From the NCBI GenBank assembly GCA_036736205.1, contig DAINMX010000174.1, positions 1 to 14,236 on the forward strand: a DNA stretch of 14,236 bases. The letters run 5' to 3'. Below are positions 1 to 6,931 of the stretch, in pieces; the stretch's first letter is position 1; the number at the start of each line of letters is the position of its first letter. The position numbers and the translations under genes were made by a program. Below the pieces are notes generated by a model that saw nothing but the letters and a program-made list of their open reading frames with translations, searched no databases and was not told the DNA's origin. The DNA is from XYA12-FULL-58-9 sp001798605 (GTDB lineage Bacteria > Myxococcota > XYA12-FULL-58-9).

Positions 1-117
1 TCAGGTGACCTGATTGGGTCGGCGAGATCGGCGGCCGACGCAAACTTGGACGCATTGTTTTACGTGTCCATGCATGGCAAACTGCGCCTTCGGGTGACTC
101 TTACATAGGATGGACCG
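1..117. other. Upstream region with small palindromes, no gene
   Basis: No coding region can be supported here. Three symmetric elements are visible: a perfect 13-bp inverted repeat TCAGGT-G-ACCTGA at 1-13, a stem GTCGGC (18-23) with GCCGAC (34-39), and a perfect 10-bp palindrome CCATGCATGG at 68-77. They could be operators for the downstream operon or the end of an upstream transcript. No convincing -35/-10 pair was found, and no T-run follows the stem at 18-39, so neither role is established. Confidence 0.4.
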
Positions 118-972
118 GTGAGCCTGCTTGCACCTCTACGTGACCTCGCCATTGACGATGAAATCGCTGCAGCTATCGACACCATCGCCGATGCTGAGAG
201 CAACAACATCAATGCCCTCGGATATGACCAATGGGGCTTCCGACGTGAGACCGCCAAGATTTATTACAGTCTTGGCAAGCTCATCTTCAGCTACTTTCGA
301 CCTCAAGTGCACGGCATCGACAACTTGCCCACGGGGAGAATGCTGGTTGTCCCCAATCATTCTGGGCAGCTGCCCTTCGACGCCGTGAGCGTAAGCATCG
401 CTTGTCTGCTGCACGGCAAGCCACCGCGATTGGTTCGGGCTATGGCCGAACGCTGGGTGCCAACTCTGCCGTTCGTGAATATCGCCTTTTCCCGCTCCGG
501 CGTTGTGCTCGGCGATCCGATCAATTGCCGCAATCTCCTGGAAGCAGACCAAGGAATCCTGGTTTTTCCTGAAGGCGTTCGCGGCTCCGGCAAGACCTGG
601 TGGAAACGTTATCAACTGGCCCATTTCGGTCGCGGCTTCATGCGCCTCGCGCTGCAAACACACAGTCCGATCGTTCCCGTTGGCATCGTTGGTGCCGAGG
701 AGTCCATCATTTCCATCGCCGACATCAAGCCCCTCGCCGACGCCTTGGGAATCCCTTATGTGCCAGTTCCGGCTCTACTGCCGTTGTTGGGCCCCTTGGC
801 GTTTCTGCCAATGCCCACCCGTTTTCATCTGTATTTTGGCGAACCCCTCGAATTCGATGGTCCGTTCGATGACGAGGATGAGGCCGTTGATGCCAAGGTG
901 GCTGTCGTTCAAGACGCGGTGGCCAAACTCATCAAACGTGGACGCAAAGAACGAACCGGATGGTTTGATTGA
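118..972 (+). CDS. PlsC-family 1-acyl-glycerophosphate acyltransferase-like protein
   Basis: Predicted 284-residue lysophospholipid acyltransferase-family enzyme, which would transfer an acyl chain to a lyso-lipid at the cytoplasmic membrane. The family blocks are visible: N80-H81-S-G-Q-L-P-F-D88, the histidine/aspartate block in the HSGxxPxD form found in the MGAT-like and eukaryote-like subgroup rather than strict HX4D; F150-P-E-G-V-R155, the substrate block; and V187-P-V-G-I-V191, the fourth block. The GTG start at 118 is supported by AGGA at 107-110 with a 7-nt spacing. There is no clear N-terminal membrane helix. The stop codon overlaps the start region of the next gene, so the two are probably translationally coupled. 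The exact acyl acceptor cannot be told from the sequence; phosphatidate synthesis is only one possibility. Confidence 0.85.
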   Translation: MSLLAPLRDLAIDDEIAAAIDTIADAESNNINALGYDQWGFRRETAKIYYSLGKLIFSYFRPQVHGIDNLPTGRMLVVPNHSGQLPFDAVSVSIACLLHGKPPRLVRAMAERWVPTLPFVNIAFSRSGVVLGDPINCRNLLEADQGILVFPEGVRGSGKTWWKRYQLAHFGRGFMRLALQTHSPIVPVGIVGAEESIISIADIKPLADALGIPYVPVPALLPLLGPLAFLPMPTRFHLYFGEPLEFDGPFDDEDEAVDAKVAVVQDAVAKLIKRGRKERTGWFD

Positions 973-974
973 AC

Positions 975-1901
975 ATGGCACGGGTACTCATCACCGGCAT
1001 TGCCGGAAGTTTAGCCCAGCTGGTTGGCAAACGACTCGTGGCGGATGGCAACGAAGTGATCGGCATCGACTACCGGCCTGTCACCCACCTCGTTTCTCCA
1101 GATATCTTGGTATATCGCGCCAACTACAACAAGACGCGCATCGAAGACATCGTACGCCGGCATCGGCCCACCCACGTCCTGCACCTCGGCCGCGTGGGCA
1201 ATCTCAAAGAACAAATGAACAAACGTTTTGACCTCAACGTGGTAGGCAGCGCCAAGATCATGGAGCTGTGCCTCAAACACCAGGTCGAACGATTGGTTGT
1301 TCTCTCCACCTTTCACATCTACGGCGCTCACCCGCACAACCACATACCAATCTTCGAAGACGAGCCCCTGCGTGCGTCCACGACCTTTCCGCAGATCGGC
1401 GACGCGGTGCAACTCGACAGCATGGCATCGCAATGGGTCTATCGGCACCGTAAGCTGAAAACCATTGTTCTGCGCCCAGCCAATGTCGTTGGTCCCAACA
1501 TCAAGAACGCCGTTTCCACCTACCTGCGGCAGCCCAACTTGGTCTATCTCATGGGCTTTTCGCCCATGTGGCAATTCGTACACGAACGCGACATGGTTGA
1601 CGCCGTGGCGCTAGCAAGTCAAAGCAGCAACGTCGGCGTCTACAATGTAGCAGGCAACGGTGCCCTACCATTGGTCAGAGCACTGGAGCTCACTGGTGCT
1701 CGCCTCCTGCCGGTTCCCGGTGCCGCGGCCGACCTGGCGTTGTGGCTCGGTGGCCGATTCATGCGGGCGGTTCCCAGCTACCTGCTCGATTTCTTGCGTT
1801 ATCCCGTTATCATCTCGGATGCAAAGTTCCGCGAGGAGCTCGGCTACAAAGCAACCGGCGGCATCGAGGAGTGCATCCGTGACACAGTCAGGCCGAACTG
1901 A
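975..1901 (+). CDS. NAD-dependent epimerase/dehydratase-like (extended SDR) protein
   Basis: Predicted 308-residue extended short-chain dehydrogenase/reductase-fold protein. It begins with the beta-strand and dinucleotide loop V4-L-I-T-G-I-A-G-S-L (G8, G11, third glycine replaced by alanine), has an acidic residue D32 after the second strand as in NAD-preferring members, the LSTFHIYG strand (110-117), and the LRPANVVGP stretch (166-174) typical of sugar epimerases. The expected catalytic YxxxK is not evident: the corresponding stretch around 147-151 reads LDSMA. It may therefore be a non-catalytic or atypical member. ATG at 975 is chosen; an in-frame TTG at 969 would add two residues. It overlaps or directly abuts the acyltransferase stop (970-972), pointing to one transcript. 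Substrate unknown; sugar-nucleotide, sterol-like or lipid-linked substrates are all possible. Confidence 0.8.
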   Translation: MARVLITGIAGSLAQLVGKRLVADGNEVIGIDYRPVTHLVSPDILVYRANYNKTRIEDIVRRHRPTHVLHLGRVGNLKEQMNKRFDLNVVGSAKIMELCLKHQVERLVVLSTFHIYGAHPHNHIPIFEDEPLRASTTFPQIGDAVQLDSMASQWVYRHRKLKTIVLRPANVVGPNIKNAVSTYLRQPNLVYLMGFSPMWQFVHERDMVDAVALASQSSNVGVYNVAGNGALPLVRALELTGARLLPVPGAAADLALWLGGRFMRAVPSYLLDFLRYPVIISDAKFREELGYKATGGIEECIRDTVRPN

Positions 1902-1932
1902 GCGGTCTCAGAACATCCCAATGAGGGGCAAC

Positions 1933-3021
1933 ATGAGTCAGACTCTAGCAGAGCTGGCAATCGCTTGGGGTGATTTCTCGGCACGTTGCAGCCGTCGCAA
2001 ACAAATTTTGATCGTTGATGACGATCCCGGCACCTGCACCGCTTTTTCGACCATTCTCACCCAGCGTGAGTTTTCCTGTGAGGTGGTGCAGACAGGGAAG
2101 GCTGCACGAACCATACTCGAGCCCGGCCGCTTCGATGCCGTCATTGTCGACAAACACCTGCCAGATGGCGACGGCCTCGACCTGGTGCGCCAGATTCACA
2201 AGATCGATCGCGATTGCGAGGTTGTCGTCGTCACCGGCTTCGCCAACCTCGATTCCGTCCTCGCAGCCATCAACCTGCGCGCAGCGGACTACCTGGTGAA
2301 GCCGCTCGACTCCATCGATATTTTGCCGGCCGTTGTCTCCCGTGCCGTCCGTCGGCGCCATCGCCGCCTGCTCGCACGCCGAATGCTCGCCGATCTTCGC
2401 GGTGCCGTAAGCCAACGCGCCGATGACACCACGGCACCGCAGATGGCCGCGGCGAGGGAACGCGTCAACGACTTCGCCAAGATGCTCACGACAAAACGTC
2501 GCATCCTCATCTCCGCGAGCGAGCGAGCCAACCTGAAAAGCACGATGTTCGCCCTCGAGACGAAGGGCTTCGTTGTCCATGAAGTCGTTGATGGCGACAC
2601 CGCCCTAACCCGATGCACCCGTGGTGAGGTCGACGTCCTCATCGTCTCCGACCGATTCACCGACATGACCGGCCTCGAACTCGTCGATCAGGTGCTTGCA
2701 ACCGATCATCGTCCCGAGCTCGTCTTCGTGAGCGGTCGTTCGACCTTCGAAGACGCGCTTGCTGCGGTCTCGCGCGGTGCCGCGGCTTATGACATTCGCC
2801 CCATCAAGGATACCGACGCCTTCTGCCGACGGGTCGAGCAAGCACTCGCCAACCACCACGAGCGCCTCTACCACTACAAAATGGTCAAAGAGCTCTATGC
2901 CGTGGTGGCAACCATGGAGAAACGCGCAGAGGACAGCAGAACTCGCCGCCGCATCACCGCCACCTTGGGTGAGTTCGACATCATCACCGCCGAGAAGAGC
3001 ATCAAACCCTACGAAGAGTAG
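1933..3021 (+). CDS. Two-receiver response regulator (second receiver degenerate)
   Basis: Predicted 362-residue soluble regulator made of two receiver domains and no recognisable DNA-binding or enzymatic output domain. Receiver 1 (about 24-140) has the full active site: acidic cluster D29-D30-D31, phospho-acceptor D73 (VDKHLPDGDG), T101 and K123 (YLVKPLD). Receiver 2 (about 189-306) keeps a likely acceptor D240 (VSDRFTDMTG) and S267, but the acidic pair is replaced by ISAS (193-196) and the lysine by R289 (IRPIK). It should be a pseudo-receiver or be phosphorylated poorly. The tail (307-362) is charged and helical. ATG 1933 is preferred over ATG 1921 because GAGGGG lies 4 nt upstream of it. 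It follows the epimerase gene by 31 bp and is probably co-transcribed. It may act by protein-protein contact; no cognate kinase is in the window. Confidence 0.85.
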   Translation: MSQTLAELAIAWGDFSARCSRRKQILIVDDDPGTCTAFSTILTQREFSCEVVQTGKAARTILEPGRFDAVIVDKHLPDGDGLDLVRQIHKIDRDCEVVVVTGFANLDSVLAAINLRAADYLVKPLDSIDILPAVVSRAVRRRHRRLLARRMLADLRGAVSQRADDTTAPQMAAARERVNDFAKMLTTKRRILISASERANLKSTMFALETKGFVVHEVVDGDTALTRCTRGEVDVLIVSDRFTDMTGLELVDQVLATDHRPELVFVSGRSTFEDALAAVSRGAAAYDIRPIKDTDAFCRRVEQALANHHERLYHYKMVKELYAVVATMEKRAEDSRTRRRITATLGEFDIITAEKSIKPYEE

Positions 3022-3024
3022 ACT

Positions 3025-4089
3025 TCACTCGGCCAACAACGGTGCCACAACCTCACGAGCAATGCGGGCCGACAACCCGTGCGCCCCAACTTGATTCAGA
3101 TAGACACCGTCGGCGAAGAAACACTCGTGAGGAAGCCATGGGGGTTCAGCCAGATCGACAAAGGCGAACCCCTCGACCTCGGACAAGGCGCGCACCCGAC
3201 TGAGGTAGGCGTCATACTCGCCGTGTTGATAGGCGAGTGCGCGAAAGGTCGGGGTAACCGGAAGATTGACAACGACCAGGGTCACACCGCGCTCCTGACA
3301 CAGGTCGACAATGAGTTCAAGGGCCACACCGGCACGGCCAATCTCAAAATCAGCCAGCAAATTGCGACGTGCCTGAGCGCCCTCCCTGCCTTTGCTTTCA
3401 GTCTTTTCGACGGCCTCCGCCACCCACTTCGCACCGTAGATCTTCTCTGCCTCATGGATGTCGAGCGGAACCGGACCTTCCACCGGGCAATAGAACGATC
3501 CACCACCCGCTACGAGCGTCGAGACCTCTGCCGCTGGTGCCCGCCACAACTGTAAGAGTGTCGTCGGAGCGCGAAAGAGCAGGTACAGCGACGCGGCGAA
3601 TTCCTCGACGCGGCGTGGTCCCAAAGATCCGAGAAGATCCCCAGGTGCGTAGAGATGGCGTATAGCACGGGCCTGGCGCGGGCTATTGCCGTTGAGGCTG
3701 CGGGCACCCAGTCCCAACACGATCACTTTGGGCAACCGTTCATCCCGTAGGACGTCGCGAACCACCACGGCAAACGACGACGCCACCCCACCCTGCAGAC
3801 CAAAATTGAATGCCGTCACCGGACGCCCGAGAGTCTCCTGAAGGGTGGCCTCAACAACAGGCACGGTGATAGCGCGTCGCATCCGTGAGGAGCCGACAAA
3901 AGCAACCTCGACTCGCCGCTCTTCACGCACGACCGTTGCCAAGGTTTGTAGGGTCACATCCTCCGTCGGTTGGGCAAAACGCAAACCAAACCCCTCGACC
4001 ACGAGGTGGCACAATCCGAGGGCCAGCACAATGCTCGCAACGAGCGCCGCCAATCGACGACGAGAAGTTTTGGATAGTTCCATCATCAT
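3025..4089 (-). CDS. Membrane-anchored SGNH-hydrolase-like protein, partner of the MBOAT acyltransferase
   Basis: Predicted 354-residue protein with a positively charged N-terminus and one membrane segment (about 13-33), followed by a presumably extracytoplasmic SGNH/GDSL-like domain. Visible blocks are F65-V-G-S-S-R-M70 (candidate nucleophile serine), F95-N-F-G-L-Q-G-G101 (glycine/oxyanion block), V122-I-V-L-G-L strand, V272-V-V-N-L-P, and the C-terminal F325-A-D-G-V-Y-L-N332. In related proteins the last block normally reads DxxH-L-N; here Y330 occupies the histidine position. In alginate-type and DltD-like systems such proteins complete transfer of an acyl group onto a surface polymer. The start is the ATG at 4089, whose A is also the last base of the MBOAT TGA stop, with no clear ribosome binding site, which indicates translational coupling. 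Assignment rests on motif and context, so the family is likely rather than certain. Confidence 0.7.
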   Translation of the reverse strand: MMMELSKTSRRRLAALVASIVLALGLCHLVVEGFGLRFAQPTEDVTLQTLATVVREERRVEVAFVGSSRMRRAITVPVVEATLQETLGRPVTAFNFGLQGGVASSFAVVVRDVLRDERLPKVIVLGLGARSLNGNSPRQARAIRHLYAPGDLLGSLGPRRVEEFAASLYLLFRAPTTLLQLWRAPAAEVSTLVAGGGSFYCPVEGPVPLDIHEAEKIYGAKWVAEAVEKTESKGREGAQARRNLLADFEIGRAGVALELIVDLCQERGVTLVVVNLPVTPTFRALAYQHGEYDAYLSRVRALSEVEGFAFVDLAEPPWLPHECFFADGVYLNQVGAHGLSARIAREVVAPLLAE

Positions 4090-5489
4090 CAAAATTGGAA
4101 ATAAATGAATGGCGAATTCACCGAGCTCATCGCCTGCAACGCGGCAAGAGCTACCACAAGCGCCAACGCCTGCATAGCCACGGGTGCCCCAACAAACCAT
4201 CGTTGCATTGCAGCGTCAAAACTCGCGGGGGCGAGATGGGCAGCAAAGCCAAACCCGAGCACTAAGGCCACCGGCACCGAGACCACCGACACTTCTTGCC
4301 AACGGGCCAATGCTCCGAACACCTGCAAAGCTTGAGTGAAGTCCTCCGAACGAAAGAGAACCCAACCGACGCACACGAAATGAAAGGTGAACAACATTCC
4401 AGCAAATCTTCCCCATCGACCCCTTTTCCTGTACGGCGCCGACAACAGCGCCCGCTCGATTGCGAGCCCCGCACCATGCAATCCCCCCCAGGCGACGAAG
4501 GACCAGGCAGCTCCGTGCCACAGCCCCCCGAGAAGCATGGTGATCGTGAGACTGACATAGGTGCGGGCTTCTCCATGTCGCGAGCCCCCCAGAGGGATGT
4601 AGAGATAATCCCGTAGCCACGTCGACAAGGAGGTATGCCACCGCCGCCAGAAGTCACGCAGGCCTGCGGCTTTGTAGGGGGCCGCAAAATTCTCGGGGAT
4701 ATCGAAGCCGAGCAACTTGGCACTGCCGATGGCAATGTCCGAGTAGCCACAGAAGTCACCGTAGATCTGCAGGGCGTAACCGTAGATGCCGAGGAGCACA
4801 TCCACGGCACCGAGCTCCCCCGGTGTGGCAAACACCCGGTCTACGAGATGGGTACCAAGATAGTCGGCGATAATGACCTTCTTACCCAGGCCCGTAACGA
4901 TGCGGTAGAGACCCAGACTGATACCCTCCCAATCGAGCGCCGGACGACAGCAAAGCTGGGGTAAAAAATGAGATGCCCTGACGATGGGGCCGGCGACCAA
5001 TTGAGGAAAGAAAGCGACGTAAAGGGCAAAGCTCACCGGGTTTCGCGATGGCTGCAAACGACCGCAATAGATGTCGATGGTGTAGCTCAAGGTTTGAAAT
5101 GTGTAAAATGATATCCCCACGGGCAACAACACATTGAGAACGGGCAGCGACACATGGACGTTCGCTGCCTCGAGTAGCACCGAGAGACTTTCGACGAAGA
5201 AGCCGTAGTATTTAAAAACCGCGAGCACTCCAAGGTTGCCCACAAGGCTCACCGCAAGCAACCAGCGCCGCGAGCAGGGCCGATTCGTTTGAGCGATGGC
5301 CAATCCAAGGCCAAAATCGAGGAAGGTGGAAAAAAGAATCAGCCCGAGGTATTTGACGTTCCAGGCGCCATAGAACGCGTAACTCGCCCCGAGCAGGATG
5401 AGGTGTCGCAACCACAGCGGCCCCACGAGCCAATAGAGCAAGAAAACGCCCAGCAAAAACGCGCCATATTCGACGGTATTGAATGGCAT
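4089..5489 (-). CDS. MBOAT-family membrane O-acyltransferase (AlgI-like)
   Basis: Predicted 466-residue polytopic inner-membrane protein of the MBOAT family, close in architecture to AlgI/DltB-type enzymes that pass acyl groups across the membrane for modification of surface polysaccharides or other exported glycans. Family landmarks are the N-terminus MPFNTVEYGAFLL, the L122-P-V-G-I-S-F-Y-T-F-Q stretch, F160-F-P-Q-L-V-A-G-P, P265-E-N-F-A-A-P-Y, F280-W-R-R-W-H285-x-S-L-S-x-W, and L319-L-G-G-L-W-H324-G-A with the family's invariant histidine at H324. Length is typical. The ATG at 5489 matches the usual AlgI start; a longer reading frame would run into the preceding gene. It sits 22 bp after the lipoprotein stop and overlaps the SGNH-like gene, so the three form one unit. 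The polymer modified and the acyl group are unknown; no alginate biosynthesis genes are nearby. Confidence 0.93.
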   Translation of the reverse strand: MPFNTVEYGAFLLGVFLLYWLVGPLWLRHLILLGASYAFYGAWNVKYLGLILFSTFLDFGLGLAIAQTNRPCSRRWLLAVSLVGNLGVLAVFKYYGFFVESLSVLLEAANVHVSLPVLNVLLPVGISFYTFQTLSYTIDIYCGRLQPSRNPVSFALYVAFFPQLVAGPIVRASHFLPQLCCRPALDWEGISLGLYRIVTGLGKKVIIADYLGTHLVDRVFATPGELGAVDVLLGIYGYALQIYGDFCGYSDIAIGSAKLLGFDIPENFAAPYKAAGLRDFWRRWHTSLSTWLRDYLYIPLGGSRHGEARTYVSLTITMLLGGLWHGAAWSFVAWGGLHGAGLAIERALLSAPYRKRGRWGRFAGMLFTFHFVCVGWVLFRSEDFTQALQVFGALARWQEVSVVSVPVALVLGFGFAAHLAPASFDAAMQRWFVGAPVAMQALALVVALAALQAMSSVNSPFIYFQF

Positions 5490-5511
5490 TGATGGGCCAG
5501 TTGCCGTGTCG

Positions 5512-6906
5512 CTACAGCTCGAACACAATGTAACGGAGTATCGCCGTCATCTCGGCACTGACATTCTCACTGTTGTGGAAGGTGGTAAAAACAATGCGCC
5601 CGGCGCCGTACGGGACGCTAGCCAGAAGCGGTGCATCATTGAGGGTTTGGTCCGAGACGTCGGGGCTGCCTTCGATGGCCACATCGCCGGTCATCCACGA
5701 GACGACCGACCCTGGCTGACTCGGGTTGAGGGGCACCCACCCGCCCTTGTCGTACACCAGGTTGACCGTCGAAGTGCCCACCACATCTGCCAAGGTAGAA
5801 TCCGTGATGTCGGCGGACAGGAAGTTGTCTAGGACACCGACCCAACCACTGTCGCGGTCACTGCCCCATGAGCTCTCATCGCCGACGAAGTCAAAGGTGC
5901 CGGGGAAGATCACCCGAAGGATTTCGTAGGCGCGGTCAGACACATAGATGGATCCACCGCCGTTGACGAACCCCTGCAGGTTGGTGCTGATACTTGGCGG
6001 CGGGTTGAAGATGTGTTGATCGGTGAGGCCGCAGTTGAAGAACACAATTTCGTACTCGTTGAGCAGAAGCCAATCATCGAGAAGATCGGTCAAATAGGCG
6101 GTGCTCTCTCCCTCCACCAAGGTAATCGACCCATCGGGATCGAGGTTGGCCGGACACTTGGAAAACCCCGCGGGGATGCAATCGCGAATGGTGAAACCCA
6201 GATCGACGAGAATGGTCTCAACCGAGTCGAACATGCCCGTCACCACAGCTATTTGCGTGGTTGGTTCGAAGCATACATACGCGAGGGTGGTGGTCTCCCC
6301 TTGCAAAACAACGATTTGCGTCTCAGCATGAAAGGAACCCTTGTCCACCATCAGGGTGTGGGTACCGACCCGAACACTCATGGTGAAATAGCCGTCGGCA
6401 TCGGTGTGGGCTTCATAGGTGGTGTCACCGGCGTTGACATACACGTAGGCGTTGGCAAGCCAGTAGCCCTCGCCACTGCCGATGAGCCCCTGCTCCGTTG
6501 CGCAGATACGCCCGGTGACCACGCCCATGCCGGCGTCGAGGCATGATGGGTCGGGGGCACGGGTCAGCGCATTGGCGACAACGTAGGGCACCTCAATCGT
6601 CGAGGTGAAATCGGGGCCGGTGACGGTAAGTACCCGCGGCTGCGGCCCCGCCAAGACGTCTTCGAGATAGAAGTACCCAGACAGATCGGTAACCGTCGAG
6701 ACGACCTCGTCGCGCAAGGTCGGCCCCTCTACCGTGACACCGGGCGCAAGCTCATCGAGCACCGGATGGCAGACATAGCCGTCAACATTGCCCAGCGGTG
6801 GGATGGCGGCGAGCTCGTCCCCTTGGCACCCGGCCAATGCCACGACGGCAACGAGGGCCCCCGTGGACCAAATGACAAAACTCTTTGCACCCTTCGCAGT
6901 TGCCAT
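5512..6906 (-). CDS. Lipoprotein with carboxypeptidase-regulatory-like repeats and a GATase-like C-terminal domain
   Basis: Predicted 464-residue lipoprotein. A lipobox L24-A-G-C27 ends a hydrophobic segment (about 10-26). Two beta-rich CarboxypepD_reg-like units follow: roughly 39-97 (GNVDGYVC... with DLSGYFYLEDV) and 128-210 (GVVTGRIC... with DADGYFTMSV and GTHTLMV). The C-terminal half (about 218-464) resembles the class I glutamine-amidotransferase-like fold: strand IAVVTG, then YEIVFFNCG (285-293), then the GGGSIYVSDRAY turn (316-327), and a terminal FTTFHNSENVS...ILRYIVFEL segment like ThuA or related domains. No catalytic triad is evident, so a binding role is as likely as enzymatic activity. 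ATG 6906 is chosen because it gives a normal-length signal peptide; in-frame ATGs at 6933 and 6930 would lengthen it. It leads the MBOAT/SGNH operon. Confidence 0.72.
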   Translation of the reverse strand: MATAKGAKSFVIWSTGALVAVVALAGCQGDELAAIPPLGNVDGYVCHPVLDELAPGVTVEGPTLRDEVVSTVTDLSGYFYLEDVLAGPQPRVLTVTGPDFTSTIEVPYVVANALTRAPDPSCLDAGMGVVTGRICATEQGLIGSGEGYWLANAYVYVNAGDTTYEAHTDADGYFTMSVRVGTHTLMVDKGSFHAETQIVVLQGETTTLAYVCFEPTTQIAVVTGMFDSVETILVDLGFTIRDCIPAGFSKCPANLDPDGSITLVEGESTAYLTDLLDDWLLLNEYEIVFFNCGLTDQHIFNPPPSISTNLQGFVNGGGSIYVSDRAYEILRVIFPGTFDFVGDESSWGSDRDSGWVGVLDNFLSADITDSTLADVVGTSTVNLVYDKGGWVPLNPSQPGSVVSWMTGDVAIEGSPDVSDQTLNDAPLLASVPYGAGRIVFTTFHNSENVSAEMTAILRYIVFEL

Positions 6907-6931
6907 TGCGTATGTTATCTCTGTGACCATC
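6907..6931. promoter_or_regulatory. 25-bp divergent gap between two lipoprotein genes
   Basis: The start codons of the minus-strand operon (6906) and the plus-strand lipoprotein (6932) are only 25 bp apart with the starts chosen here. An AT-rich core (TATGTTATCT at 6911-6920) could supply weak -10 elements in both directions, which would leave very short leaders of about 10 nt. Neither gene has a good Shine-Dalgarno sequence. Promoter -35 regions would have to lie inside the opposing signal-peptide codons. This is an inference from spacing; no promoter is proven. Confidence 0.35.

Noticed and set aside
3079..3555. 158-residue plus-strand frame opposite the SGNH-like gene
   Set aside because: It lies entirely antisense to a well-supported gene, has no family motifs and looks like a codon-composition shadow.
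4089..5489. Alginate biosynthesis locus
   Set aside because: Only the MBOAT and SGNH-like pair is present; no polymerase, epimerase or export genes for alginate are in the window.
6013..6546. 177-residue plus-strand frame opposite the GATase-like lipoprotein
   Set aside because: It is the antisense frame of the regulatory-like repeats, with no ribosome binding site or recognisable domain.
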